This document shows positions 47,530-57,077 of a stretch of 64,000 bases of DNA, piece by piece (position 1 is the first letter of the stretch; every line of letters starts with the position of its first letter). The notes under the pieces are model-generated. The model worked only from the letters and a program-made list of their open reading frames with translations, did no database searches and was not told the DNA's origin. Source of the stretch: Bacteroidia bacterium (lineage in GTDB: Bacteria > Bacteroidota > Bacteroidia > CAILMK01 > JBBDIG01); assembly GCA_040880525.1 (NCBI GenBank), contig JBBDIG010000021.1:81449-145448 (forward strand). The letters are read 5' to 3'. A program made the translations under genes and the position numbers.

Positions 47530-49530
47530 TTAATCCGGTGAATTAGAGATGAGTTGAAGGAGCTGGCGGGCTTCTGCATTTGCAGGCTCTTTATCAAGTA
47601 TCTGCAAGGCAAGGCGCTTTGCCTCCTCAATCTGCCCACGATAAATGTAAACCTTAAGCTTATTGATCCTGGCAGTAGTATAATCAGGATCCAGGGAAAC
47701 CGCCCGGTCAAACAACTGCTCCGCTTTGTTGACATTGGCCGCCAGCAGTTCAATAAAGCCTAAGTTATTAGCCGCTATTACCATTTGAGGATTTTCTTTT
47801 AGTACAAATTGAAATTCCTTACGTGCCTGCGCGGTATCACCCAGTATTAACAAGGTAGTCCCCAACTTGTTACGATAATCCAGATTCCGGGGTTGTTTCT
47901 CCACTGCTTCCTGATAGTGGTTTCTTGCTTTATCAATAATGCCCGAATTCTGATAAGCCTGCCCGGTTTGGTAATGCGTCAACGCACTCACTACTCCGGC
48001 CGGTCTCACTTCTTCAGCCATTTCAATTAATCCTCGAAATTCATTCTTTAAATACAAAAAAGAAATCCAGAGTGCGTAGTTTCTTTCTTTTGAGAGCGGG
48101 GACAGATAATGGAATGCACTATCCAACAAAAATGGCCTGGGTTCAAATTTTTCATAATAAAACAAATACGCACGGGCCGTAACAGCAGGATCAGGATTTT
48201 GGCTGAGGGTACTGCGCAGACCTGCGACTTTCAGATCGGAAGGACTGACCGAAGGCAGAGGATCCTTCCCGTCCCGAACGCGGATAAAATGATCGGTGAT
48301 GGTGACATGCGGAATATCAATGGTATTGGAAGGCGGCATGTGGCACGAAATACAATTATTGTTATTGGAAACAATACGCTGCTGCAACGGCATTTCGCAT
48401 TCATCATCCGGCTCAGTGTGGCAGGTGAGGCAGGCATTTACGAAATGCTGCTGCTTCGTGCCTTTCACGCTGACATGGGGGTTATGGCAGGAAATGCAGT
48501 TGAGCGGCCGGAGCGTTTTATGCTCCTGCGTTTCAGTGAAGCAAGGGCTCATCTTCATCCTGTCAGCATGAGAAGCCATAATGAAGCGATCTTCCGTTTC
48601 TTCATATTTTGGGAGAAATACTTCCATTACATCGCTAAGCTTCATTCCCGGACGGAAGTCATCGAAATCCTTACCTTCTTTCAGCACGGCATTTCCCTGC
48701 AAATGGCAGCGCTGGCAAACATCCGTCTGTAGTTCCAGGGGTAATTTGGCCGGGTTCACAATGCTGAAGTCGGTGTCATTGGTAATGTCCACCAGCTTAC
48801 CTTCCAATTTCTCCTGCACATGGAGGCTGCCTGGGCCGTGGCACCTTTCGCAGTCAATGCCATCCGGCATGTGCGTAAATCGGTTTTCTGAACCCTTGTC
48901 AAATTTGGGATAGGCATTATGGCACGTCATGCACTCAAAACCAATTTCGCGGCTAAATCGCGTATTGCGTCCATCTTCATAGCCAGGCGGTAAATCCAGT
49001 TGTTCCTCCTGCACATACCAGGTAAATGGTGCCTGGTACAAATAGCCATTTACGCTATAAATGTGGGAGTTGGTATGATGGCCGGAGCCAATAATAAAAT
49101 CAACAGGTTGAAGGCGCTTATGTACAGTATCTTTCCCCTCCAGCCGGTATTCCAGCACCACAAGGCTATCGCCCTGCCACCACGGCTTATAGTACAAATC
49201 GCTATGAACATCATAAACAGGTTCATGATCCTCAAAGGAGGCAGCACTTCTATCTTTTGTAGCCTCTCCAAAACTTTGGCCCATGCCTGTGCGGATGTAG
49301 CTTTGATACACGTTTTCATGGCATTTGCGGCAGGTTTCCATACCCACATATTCCACCGTATCTGCAAGATTCCGGAATTCAGAACCTTGAATGGCCGTTG
49401 CTGATTCTTGAGGATCATCAGAGAAATCGCACCGGGCAAAGCCAGCCACCGCAAGCAAAATTACCCCCATCACCACAATCGAGAAGCGATGTTTTGCAAT
49501 TGTGCCAAGCCTGAAAATCTTCGAATTCAA
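47530..49530 (-). CDS. Heptaheme c-type cytochrome with TPR repeats
   Basis: 666 residues. An N-terminal anchor or signal segment (about 15-33) precedes a heme-rich domain with seven CxxCH motifs: CRKCH, CMTCH, CERCH, CQRCH, CISCH, CLTCH and CISCH (between about residues 67 and 405). The CHNPHVS and CHMPP contexts are those of cytochrome c554-like proteins. The C-terminal third (about 500-666) is a run of tetratricopeptide repeats, such as ALTHYQTGQAYQNSGIIDKA and NNLGFIELLAANVNKAEQLF. It should be periplasmic. It starts at TTG 49530 and heads an operon with mltG. Electron partner unknown. Confidence 0.9.
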   Translation of the reverse strand: MNSKIFRLGTIAKHRFSIVVMGVILLAVAGFARCDFSDDPQESATAIQGSEFRNLADTVEYVGMETCRKCHENVYQSYIRTGMGQSFGEATKDRSAASFEDHEPVYDVHSDLYYKPWWQGDSLVVLEYRLEGKDTVHKRLQPVDFIIGSGHHTNSHIYSVNGYLYQAPFTWYVQEEQLDLPPGYEDGRNTRFSREIGFECMTCHNAYPKFDKGSENRFTHMPDGIDCERCHGPGSLHVQEKLEGKLVDITNDTDFSIVNPAKLPLELQTDVCQRCHLQGNAVLKEGKDFDDFRPGMKLSDVMEVFLPKYEETEDRFIMASHADRMKMSPCFTETQEHKTLRPLNCISCHNPHVSVKGTKQQHFVNACLTCHTEPDDECEMPLQQRIVSNNNNCISCHMPPSNTIDIPHVTITDHFIRVRDGKDPLPSVSPSDLKVAGLRSTLSQNPDPAVTARAYLFYYEKFEPRPFLLDSAFHYLSPLSKERNYALWISFLYLKNEFRGLIEMAEEVRPAGVVSALTHYQTGQAYQNSGIIDKARNHYQEAVEKQPRNLDYRNKLGTTLLILGDTAQARKEFQFVLKENPQMVIAANNLGFIELLAANVNKAEQLFDRAVSLDPDYTTARINKLKVYIYRGQIEEAKRLALQILDKEPANAEARQLLQLISNSPD

Positions 49531-49901
49531 AATATAAATGAAAATATATAATGCACGGGAATCCTTGCAAAGTTGCGGGTTGCTGCGAAATCAGGACCAC
49601 TTCCCCGTTTACTGTGCCTTCTGACACTATCCGGTATTACGAATTTGAGACAATGCTTAAATATAAAAAACGCATCCGGCAACGTTGCAATAATGCCGGG
49701 GATTTAAATTTTGGACGGTTAAATAGAATGATAGGTTCTGCCATTATATTAATTGAAAACAGAAAAATCCTGAATGAATCTCAAGATTGATTATGGAACC
49801 TTGAGGTTAAGGGTCCTCTAAATCGCCACCATGCGATTTTCTTATTATCATAAACCGTAGAAGGCCAATCCTTTATTGCCTATTGTCAATTGCTGATTGT
49901 A
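49531..49901. other. Intergenic region
   Basis: A 371-bp gap with no convincing gene. A hairpin AAATCGC/GCGATTT (49820-49839, 6-nt loop) lies 3' of the SGNH hydrolase gene on the minus strand. It may be a weak terminator, since its T tail is short. The rest should contain the promoter of the cytochrome operon. Confidence 0.4.
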
Positions 49902-51050
49902 CTACTGCGCTGCCAAAATACTGTTCCTCTCGATAAAATACTGGTGAAGTAAATCAGCCATTTGTCTGCTTCCGGATTCATTAAAATGGCAATCATCATA
50001 AAAGGTCTTTGTTCCTTTCACGAATGAATCAGTCAGATCTATATAGGGTAAATTCCTTTCCTGCACAACTTCCAGAAGCACTTCATTGAATTGACGGATT
50101 CCATCATCCAATGCCTCTGGCGAGTAATATTCAGCACAACAGTGGTTTTGATAATTACCCTTCCCTCCCATCCATAGAAGCCGGCTCAGTGAGTCGGGCA
50201 TATCAGAATGATAAAGAGTTGGTTGCGTCAGGAATATAATTTCCTGTCCATGTCGTGCAGCCATGTCGGCCATCATTTCCAGGTTATCGTGATATTTGGT
50301 CAAAGCCGTGGTCATATCCGGAAGTTCCGGAATTATACGGGAAGCATTCCGCCTGTTGCTGCGCCAGCCCTCGTACGTCTCGCCAGCCTCATCCTGTATA
50401 TTTCCGCTCCGGTACCTGTGTTTACTATTTCGCAAAACCCGGTACCAGGCGGTCTCCTTATAAAATGGAAGCGCCACTTCATCATAACTAATTATAGAGA
50501 ATGTGAGGCGTATCATTCCTTCATAGTCGGGGTATAAATAGCGGTTGCTGTCTGAAAGAAAACGCATCAGATCATTGATGCCGGAGAGCACAAGCAGGGT
50601 TTCCACTTCTCTGAAATCGGGGTCCTGAAGCATATATTCCATCACCATACGAACGTGGCCAGAATGAAGGCCTGATTTACCAGCATTGCCCACCCAGTAG
50701 CGAGTGCTGCTGTTTTCATTGAGTTTCTCTTGCAGGAGTTGTGGCCATGCCTCTTCCTGGTCCAGGTATAGACACTCTGTAGTGCTGCCACCAATGGTCA
50801 TCATTTTTATAGCCTCTTTCTCCGGCTCGCTGCCCCGTACACCAAGCGAGTTGAAACTGACATAAGCCAGCCCGCTTATACCCGGCATTATTCCTTCCGA
50901 TGGTTTAAATATTTGTTGCAGCTTAGGCGGCCAGATATAGTTCTTCGGACTGTCAGGAACCACAAGCCGAAGCAATAATTCTCCTAAAACCAGCGCTAAT
51001 GAAAGCGCAAGTGCCAGCACTCCTATATTTTTAAAAAATCGTTTAATCAA
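49902..51050 (-). CDS. Membrane-anchored SGNH/GDSL hydrolase
   Basis: 382 residues. An N-terminal membrane helix (about 8-28) is followed by an SGNH esterase fold. Block I is MMTIGGSTTECLYLD (about 83-97), with the nucleophile Ser in GGST. Block II is near GNAGKSGLHSGH, and block III VLSGINDL (about 153-160) carries Asn. Block V is DDCHFNESG (about 351-359), with the Asp and His pair. Such proteins deacylate or acylate cell-surface glycans; the substrate is unknown. It starts at TTG 51050. Confidence 0.83.
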   Translation of the reverse strand: MIKRFFKNIGVLALALSLALVLGELLLRLVVPDSPKNYIWPPKLQQIFKPSEGIMPGISGLAYVSFNSLGVRGSEPEKEAIKMMTIGGSTTECLYLDQEEAWPQLLQEKLNENSSTRYWVGNAGKSGLHSGHVRMVMEYMLQDPDFREVETLLVLSGINDLMRFLSDSNRYLYPDYEGMIRLTFSIISYDEVALPFYKETAWYRVLRNSKHRYRSGNIQDEAGETYEGWRSNRRNASRIIPELPDMTTALTKYHDNLEMMADMAARHGQEIIFLTQPTLYHSDMPDSLSRLLWMGGKGNYQNHCCAEYYSPEALDDGIRQFNEVLLEVVQERNLPYIDLTDSFVKGTKTFYDDCHFNESGSRQMADLLHQYFIERNSILAAQ

Positions 51051-51167
51051 GGAAAATATATTTTTACAAATTAAAAGATATTTTTTCTATTTCAGGTAAT
51101 TTTTGTTTGTGACGACTTCTATTCGAGCAGTGCAGGCCGGGTATTATTTTTACAGAATCCGCTGCAA

Positions 51168-53645
51168 CTACAATTGAATCGAAATACCTCCTCCGTTATT
51201 GGGTTGGAAACTCTTGCCCATGCGGAGAATGTAACCGAAGCCGGGTTTTGATAAATGCCTGAAGTTCAGCACAAAATCCAACCTTATCAGACTCACGCCT
51301 TTAAAATTTATAAGATTGTCAATTCCAAAGACCAGTTCATAATAGGGTTTTTGCTCTGCCGTTAACAGAGTTTTCCCACCTGCCACCAATTGCCACTTCA
51401 GCTTACGAATGAGGGGTATTTTATTAAAGAAAAAACCTTCAAAGTTATGCTCCCAATGCGCCTCCAAAAATTCTTCATCCGTACTATACTCATAGTAAGG
51501 AAGCAAAAGGAATTCATTCAGCCCGCCAAGCGACAGCCCGATCTCATTCCCAAAGAAATGACGGTAATCCTGGAAATACATGTTTTTCCGGTTCATGAAC
51601 TTGCCGGCTCTCACGTCAAAGGAACTAGTGCCCAGCAGCTTCAGGTCCATCTCATCGCTGATTCCCAATTCAATAAAATCGAAGTCCGCATGGCTGCCTG
51701 CAATCCCGGGAATCGCTTTCTCATATTTTAGTTGCAGCACCGGCCATTTGCTGCCGAGGCTTAGCTTTTTATCACCGATGGTGACGTAATAAGGCGCTAT
51801 CGCTATTTGCAGACCGGTCTCAATTTTAAATATCCTGCTGTCTCCTGTCTTTACCGGTTCAGGATAGTCCGGAATATTATCAGCGTAAAGTTTATTTTCA
51901 TCTTTATTAAATGAAAACCCTGTTGTGTTAAACAATTGATTTCTATGGGCATAGCTCACCTCCAACTGCGGTGTGATCCCATTCCATATTTCCTCCTTCC
52001 ACTCCGCTTCTGCATAGGCCTTTTCAAAAATCTTCATGAGATTTTCTTTGTGAAGGAGCGAAGAAAAAGTATTTATCAAGGGCAAAACAGGACCATTCTC
52101 GTCAAATTGCTTTACATCCCGCCCGGCAGCAAAGCGCCACATTCCCTTTTGGTATTCTCCGCCTCCGTTTAAATGGCCGTTGCTAAAACCATAACGGGTA
52201 AAAAAATTAAGCTTCAGCGGTACACTTGTTTCATAATTCTGTGTGAACCTGTAGGATAAGTTGATATTCAGCCCTTCTACTGTATTGAAGTTAACGGAGT
52301 ATAAAAGAGGCGCTATGTAGTGACTATTTTCTTTGTACGAATTGGAATATGTATAGCCGGATAAAAATATTTCCCCGATTGTAAGTTTGTTTCTCTCTCT
52401 ATCAACAGAGTCCTTGTACTCCTTTGACTCATGTACTGTTTCAATGCTATCTTTTATGCGATAATCGAGCAATTCCTCCTCCGAGAGCGGCACCGGCCTG
52501 ATTTCTTTCCAATAAACAGAATCCTTTGCAGAGGCACCGGGTTCCACCTTCAGTATTTCTCTTGAGGATGATTCATCATTCACCGCACTAATCTGATAAT
52601 CACTGTATACGCCAAGGAAGTTACCGGCAGCACTAAATCCAAATAAATTAAAACTAAAATAAAAGTTTTGATTGAAAACCATCCACAATGAATCATTAAC
52701 AGGAAGGTAGGTTTGCCGGATGCGCACTGTGTCCAGCAATCGAATTCCATTTTTGCCGGTAATGGTCAGATCCGTGCTATAAATTCGCCAGTCGTCTTCC
52801 ACTATATGAATATATCCATGAAAAACCGGATCATTCGGGCGCTTTGGGATCACCTCAATTTTATTGATCAGCAGATCATTCTCGATATAAGCTTCCTCCA
52901 GCCGGTAGTCATAAAAAAAGAGCGCAGTAGCCGCAACGGGTGAAATGATCCCCCGCTGGGTTAGCTGCCTTATCTCCACATTATTTTCATAAAAGTTAAA
53001 GGGGTCTTCAAAAATAAAATTCAGGCTCAGCCCACCCGATTCTCCGCTTACCCTAGAGGAATGTACAATTTTACGGCAGGCTTGCCCCTGTTTGCAAATT
53101 CCGGTGGAAACGCTTTCAGAAAAGTACAGGATTCCCTGGTAGAACATATTCCGTTCGTTGAACATGGTATCCAGTTCTGCTGAATCCACTCCCGGAACAC
53201 CCCGCATTTTAATGATTGCCTTGCTGTATATTTCGTTGTTATAAGAGGGTATGGCTTTCAGATGCTCTTTGCGGCTTGCAATAGCCGCCCTGATTACCCG
53301 GTAAGCCGGATCTTCTCCGTCTGATATCACGACCTCCTGCAATCCAAGAAAGCGCTCCTCAAGTATTACATCCTGCCGCTTCTTTTCTTCAGAACTGAGC
53401 CGGATATCAAGTGTTTTTACTTTATATCCCAAATACTGAAATATGACCTGGTGCGTTCCTGCCGGCAATTCCAGGTGGTAGTAGCCTTCAACATTGGTGC
53501 TTGTGCCGGTGGTGGTGCCTTTCACATAAATATTGGCAAACGCAAGCGGTTCCCCCAGCGTGTCAGTAACGCGTCCAAAAATTTCAGCCGCATGGAGGGA
53601 AGCGCCCAGGGAAATGAAAATGAGGAATATAATGAAGATTTTCAA
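51168..53645 (-). CDS. DUF5686 outer-membrane protein with carboxypeptidase-regulatory domain
   Basis: 825 residues. A signal peptide (about 1-20) and a carboxypeptidase-D-like plug-associated domain (about 21-95; FGRVTDTLGEPLAFANIYVK) are followed by the DUF5686 body. The region from about 420 to the end alternates beta strands with aromatic ends, as in an outer-membrane barrel. The C-terminus ends on a hydrophobic strand GGGISIQL. These are TonB-dependent-receptor-like proteins without a canonical plug; function is unknown. It starts at TTG 53645, divergent from rsmI. Confidence 0.85.
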   Translation of the reverse strand: MKIFIIFLIFISLGASLHAAEIFGRVTDTLGEPLAFANIYVKGTTTGTSTNVEGYYHLELPAGTHQVIFQYLGYKVKTLDIRLSSEEKKRQDVILEERFLGLQEVVISDGEDPAYRVIRAAIASRKEHLKAIPSYNNEIYSKAIIKMRGVPGVDSAELDTMFNERNMFYQGILYFSESVSTGICKQGQACRKIVHSSRVSGESGGLSLNFIFEDPFNFYENNVEIRQLTQRGIISPVAATALFFYDYRLEEAYIENDLLINKIEVIPKRPNDPVFHGYIHIVEDDWRIYSTDLTITGKNGIRLLDTVRIRQTYLPVNDSLWMVFNQNFYFSFNLFGFSAAGNFLGVYSDYQISAVNDESSSREILKVEPGASAKDSVYWKEIRPVPLSEEELLDYRIKDSIETVHESKEYKDSVDRERNKLTIGEIFLSGYTYSNSYKENSHYIAPLLYSVNFNTVEGLNINLSYRFTQNYETSVPLKLNFFTRYGFSNGHLNGGGEYQKGMWRFAAGRDVKQFDENGPVLPLINTFSSLLHKENLMKIFEKAYAEAEWKEEIWNGITPQLEVSYAHRNQLFNTTGFSFNKDENKLYADNIPDYPEPVKTGDSRIFKIETGLQIAIAPYYVTIGDKKLSLGSKWPVLQLKYEKAIPGIAGSHADFDFIELGISDEMDLKLLGTSSFDVRAGKFMNRKNMYFQDYRHFFGNEIGLSLGGLNEFLLLPYYEYSTDEEFLEAHWEHNFEGFFFNKIPLIRKLKWQLVAGGKTLLTAEQKPYYELVFGIDNLINFKGVSLIRLDFVLNFRHLSKPGFGYILRMGKSFQPNNGGGISIQL

Positions 53646-53759
53646 CGGGTTGGGTATTTGAATTTATTGAAGAACAAAGCTGGCTTATTTGAATGCGGCA
53701 TCAAATAGCGCATTTTTTCTGAAAAATCCAATGGATTCACCCTTCCTGTCTGCATGGGT

Positions 53760-53767
53760 TACTTTTG
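53760..53767 (+). promoter_or_regulatory. -7 promoter element upstream of rsmI
   Basis: TACTTTTG matches TAnnTTTG and lies 24 bp before the preferred rsmI ATG at 53792. No clear -33 element is present. It overlaps the longer open frame starting at 53765, which supports the later start. Confidence 0.4.
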
Positions 53768-53791
53768 CAGCAGCCAACCAGCACACGCGAA

Positions 53792-54463
53792 ATGGGAAAA
53801 TTAATAGCTGTGCCCACGCCTATCGGGAATTTAGAAGACATGACGTACCGGTCAGTGAGGGTATTGAAGGAGGTGAATCTCATTTTGGCTGAAGATACAA
53901 GAACCACAAAAAAGCTCCTCAACCATTATGGCATCCTCACTCCTTTGCGGGCTCATCACCAGCACAATGAACACAAGATAGCCGAGAAAATTGCTGAGGA
54001 ATTGCAGGCTGACGTAACGTATGCCGTGGTAACGGATGCCGGAACGCCTGCCATATCTGACCCGGGTTTTCTGTTGATCCGGGAATGCCTGCGGCAGGGC
54101 GTTACGGTGGAGTGCCTTCCTGGGGCCACCGCATTTGTTCCGGCACTTGTAAATAGCGGATTGCCCGCCCACAGCTTCACTTTCGAGGGGTTTCTGCCTC
54201 ACAAAAAAGGCCGCATGAAACGGCTTACGCTATTGGCAGAAGAACAGCGCACTATGATCTTCTATGAATCGCCTTACCGCTTGCTGAAATCCCTGACGGA
54301 AATGGCTGAGGTCCTTGGTGCAGAAAGAAGGGCATCGGTTTCGCGGGAGCTGACAAAAATATTCGAAGAAACAATACATGGAACTTTGGCTGAACTTGCC
54401 GCTCATTTTGAAGAAAAACCCATTAAAGGAGAACTCGTAATTGTTATCGCAGGAAAAAATTAA
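53792..54463 (+). CDS. rsmI: 16S rRNA (cytidine(1402)-2'-O)-methyltransferase RsmI
   Basis: A tetrapyrrole-methylase-fold enzyme. Motifs are TPIGNLEDMTYRSVRVL (about residues 8-24), ILAEDTRTTKKLL (about 31-43), TDAGTPAISDPG (about 80-91), and FYESPYRL (about 156-163). With RsmH, also in this window, it dimethylates C1402 of 16S rRNA. I start at ATG 53792 (MGKLIAVPTP), the usual beginning of the family, rather than at 53765. Its end overlaps the start of lnt. Confidence 0.95.
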   Translation: MGKLIAVPTPIGNLEDMTYRSVRVLKEVNLILAEDTRTTKKLLNHYGILTPLRAHHQHNEHKIAEKIAEELQADVTYAVVTDAGTPAISDPGFLLIRECLRQGVTVECLPGATAFVPALVNSGLPAHSFTFEGFLPHKKGRMKRLTLLAEEQRTMIFYESPYRLLKSLTEMAEVLGAERRASVSRELTKIFEETIHGTLAELAAHFEEKPIKGELVIVIAGKN

Positions 54464-56087
54464 TCATCTGGTATTGCTCATCCTGGTGGTGGTGAGCGGG
54501 GTATTAGGCTATTTTGCCTGGTCGCCCTATTCCGCAGCTTTTCTCATTTTCGTTGCTTTTGTCCCCACTTTGCTGATGGAACATCTGGTGTTTCAGGCAG
54601 CGCACAGAAATTCGAATTGGGTAGTTTTCTTTTACGCTTTCCTGAATTTTTTGGTGTGGAATGGCCTTACTACTTATTGGGTTTACCTGGCGTCCCTGCC
54701 GGGAGCCATCATGGCGGTGTTTTGCAACAGCATACTACAGGCTGTCCCGGTGCTGATCTATCACGTTTCGAAAAAACATATCGGGCAGCGCTTGTCGCTT
54801 CTCACCCTCATTTGCCTTTGGATTTCCTTAGAATATCTGCACCTGAACTGGGACCTTGCCTGGCCGTGGCTGAACCTGGGAAATGTATTTGCCATGCACC
54901 CTAACTGGGTGCAGTGGTATGAATTTACCGGAGCCCTCGGTGGCAGTTTATGGGTGCTGCTGGTCAACATCCTGATCTTTGAAGTTATTCTGCGATACTC
55001 AATGGGACGCGAAAAGCATAAACCAATGTTTCGCATCTGGCCGGAACTATTGCTCATTCTGCTGCTCATTACCGCTCCGTTTATCCTTTCATGGTTTCTT
55101 TACCGTCAAACCTTCCCGGCTGTTCGCACTGCAGAAGTGGTGGTAGTGCAACCCAACGTTGATCCTTACAATGACAAGTTTGACCGAAGCACAATGAACA
55201 CGCAACTGAATAACCTGCTAAGGATCAGCGATTCGTTGCTTACAAAAGATACAGAACTCCTGATTTGGCCTGAGACAGCATTACCGTGGAACTCTGAGAT
55301 TACCACGGTGAATGAAACCGAGCCAATGCAGCAGATTATCGCTTTCCTGAAGAAACATCCGCAAATGAAGCTGATCACCGGATTTTCTCCTTATCTGATC
55401 TATCCGGAAGGCAAAGGAAAGACACCCACCGCCCGGCAAGTCCAGAATTCAGCGAACTACTATGACGTATTCAATTCTGCCCTGTTAATAGATGGCACCG
55501 GACAATATCAGTATTATCATAAAAATAAACTGGTGCCCGGAGTTGAGATCATGCCATATCCGGCCGTCTTTAGTTTCCTGGAGGATTTTGCCATTGACCT
55601 GGGCGGTACTTCCGGCAGTCTGGGCCGCTCAGACAAGGCCATTGTTTTCCCTGTGGATTCTTCGATTCGGGCAGCCCCGATTATATGCTACGAATCTATT
55701 TTTGGCGACTATACCGGTGATTTTATCGCAGATGGCGCTAACATCATTGCGCTCATTACCAATGATGGCTGGTGGGGCAACAGCGATGGATACAAGCAAC
55801 ATCTGCACTATGCATCACTGCGGGCCGTAGAAACGCGAAAGGCCATAGCCAGAAGTGCCAATACCGGCATTTCAGCCTTTTTCGATACGCGCGGGAATAT
55901 CATGGAGCAAACCGGTTTCTGGGTTCCCGGAGGATTACGGGCCAATCTGCCGATCAATAACCATATTACCTTCTACGTGAAGTATGGTGATTATATCGGT
56001 CGAATTGCTTCCTATCTTTCTGTATTTCTGCTGCTTATTGTTATCATGAGAAAAATAACAAGGAAAAGGGCACGATATATTCGCTAA
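54441..56087 (+). CDS. lnt: Apolipoprotein N-acyltransferase
   Basis: 548 residues. The N-terminal half has about six membrane helices, and the periplasmic part is a nitrilase-type domain. The catalytic triad is Glu in WPETALPW (about 274-281), Lys in YHKNKLVPG (about 355-363) and Cys in PIICYESIFGD (about 413-423). It attaches the third acyl chain to lipoproteins, of which several are encoded in this window. The frame starts at TTG 54441, inside the rsmI 3' end, with 23 bp overlap. The shared transcript is likely. Confidence 0.93.
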   Translation: MLSQEKINHLVLLILVVVSGVLGYFAWSPYSAAFLIFVAFVPTLLMEHLVFQAAHRNSNWVVFFYAFLNFLVWNGLTTYWVYLASLPGAIMAVFCNSILQAVPVLIYHVSKKHIGQRLSLLTLICLWISLEYLHLNWDLAWPWLNLGNVFAMHPNWVQWYEFTGALGGSLWVLLVNILIFEVILRYSMGREKHKPMFRIWPELLLILLLITAPFILSWFLYRQTFPAVRTAEVVVVQPNVDPYNDKFDRSTMNTQLNNLLRISDSLLTKDTELLIWPETALPWNSEITTVNETEPMQQIIAFLKKHPQMKLITGFSPYLIYPEGKGKTPTARQVQNSANYYDVFNSALLIDGTGQYQYYHKNKLVPGVEIMPYPAVFSFLEDFAIDLGGTSGSLGRSDKAIVFPVDSSIRAAPIICYESIFGDYTGDFIADGANIIALITNDGWWGNSDGYKQHLHYASLRAVETRKAIARSANTGISAFFDTRGNIMEQTGFWVPGGLRANLPINNHITFYVKYGDYIGRIASYLSVFLLLIVIMRKITRKRARYIR

Positions 56088-56157
56088 TGCCAGCCTGGAA
56101 CTATTCAGGGATTTGCAAAGTTTGACTCTATGATCAACTTCTGATGGCTTTATTCGT

Positions 56158-56165
56158 TAGCTTTG
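56158..56165 (+). promoter_or_regulatory. -7 promoter element for the DUF1573 cluster
   Basis: TAGCTTTG fully matches TAnnTTTG, 80 bp upstream of the first DUF1573 gene. There is no TTTG at the proper -33 distance, so the assignment is tentative. Confidence 0.35.
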
Positions 56166-56244
56166 GTCAATGATTTTTATACCGGATGCTGGTCTTTTTT
56201 TTGCAAAACCCGGTACGTTAATTCAAACTCAATAAAAATATAAA

Positions 56245-56673
56245 ATGAAAAATTTACTTGGACTCCTCCTTTTAATGACAATGTCCTTCAGCGTATACGG
56301 GCAAAAGGCCGTGGCAGAATACACTGAGGATTCCCACGATTTCGGAACCATAACTGAAGGCACACAGGCTAAGCACGTTTTTACAGTAAAGAATACCGGC
56401 AATGCAGATCTTATGATCGTAAATGTACGGCCTTCATGTGGCTGCACCACTCCGTCCTGGACGCGGGAACCCATTGCTCCGGGTAAAACAGGAACGATTA
56501 CCGCAGTTTTCAATTCATCAGGACGCCCAGGGAATTTCCACAAGTCCATCACGGTTACTACCAATGAACCGCAATCGAACAATACCAAAGTGATTTTTAT
56601 AAAAGGAACGGTTACCGGGAAGGGCTCAGCGAAACCTGCAGAAGAAACTCCGGTAAGAGTACCAGGAAGCTAA
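56245..56673 (+). CDS. DUF1573 domain protein 1 of 3, secreted
   Basis: 142 residues: signal peptide (about 1-19, ending VYGQ), then a single DUF1573 (ASPM-SPD-2-Hydin-like) beta sandwich. Marks are DSHDFGTITEGTQAKHVFTV (about 29-48), PSCGCTTPSW (about 68-77), the PIAPGKTGTI turn, and ITVTTNEP. A tail rich in P and E follows. The CGC may coordinate metal or form a disulfide. Role unknown; a likely periplasmic or surface scaffold. It begins the tandem trio. Confidence 0.85.
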   Translation: MKNLLGLLLLMTMSFSVYGQKAVAEYTEDSHDFGTITEGTQAKHVFTVKNTGNADLMIVNVRPSCGCTTPSWTREPIAPGKTGTITAVFNSSGRPGNFHKSITVTTNEPQSNNTKVIFIKGTVTGKGSAKPAEETPVRVPGS

Positions 56674-56674
56674 T

Positions 56675-57073
56675 ATGGACTCAGGAATGCAACGCTATCT
56701 TTCAATGCTGCTGCTGTTCATGGCAGTCACGTTCCATGCAGCGGCACAAGGCCCTGTGATGACCCTGGAAACGGATAACCACAACTTTGGCCAGATCAAC
56801 GAAGGAGAAAAAGCAGAATATGAGTTTGAATTCACCAACACGGGAGATGCGCCATTGGTGATTAGCGATATTTCACGAACCTGTGGCTGTACCACTCCCT
56901 CCTATTCCAAGGATCCCGTAATGCCTGGCGAAAAAGGTAAGATCAAAGTTGTTTTTGATTCCGAAGGGAGGCCAGGCAGGTTTCATAAATCAATAACCGT
57001 TACCACCAACGAAAAGGGAAATTCCAGGAATCAGATCTATCTCCGTGGCCAGGTAATGACAAAAGGAGGATAA
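56675..57073 (+). CDS. DUF1573 domain protein 2 of 3, secreted
   Basis: 132 residues with the same layout as its neighbour: signal peptide (about 1-25, ending AAAQ), NHNFGQINEGEKAEYEFEF (about 36-54), RTCGCTTPSYSKDPVMPGEK (about 70-89) and HKSITVTTNEKG. It starts 1 bp after the first gene, so the two are translationally close. The sequence is nearest to copy 1, pointing to a local duplication. Confidence 0.85.
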   Translation: MDSGMQRYLSMLLLFMAVTFHAAAQGPVMTLETDNHNFGQINEGEKAEYEFEFTNTGDAPLVISDISRTCGCTTPSYSKDPVMPGEKGKIKVVFDSEGRPGRFHKSITVTTNEKGNSRNQIYLRGQVMTKGG

Positions 57074-57077
57074 AAGA

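Noticed and set aside
49000..49404. 134-codon plus-strand frame within the cytochrome gene
   Set aside because: Shadow frame; the minus frame carries seven heme motifs and TPRs.
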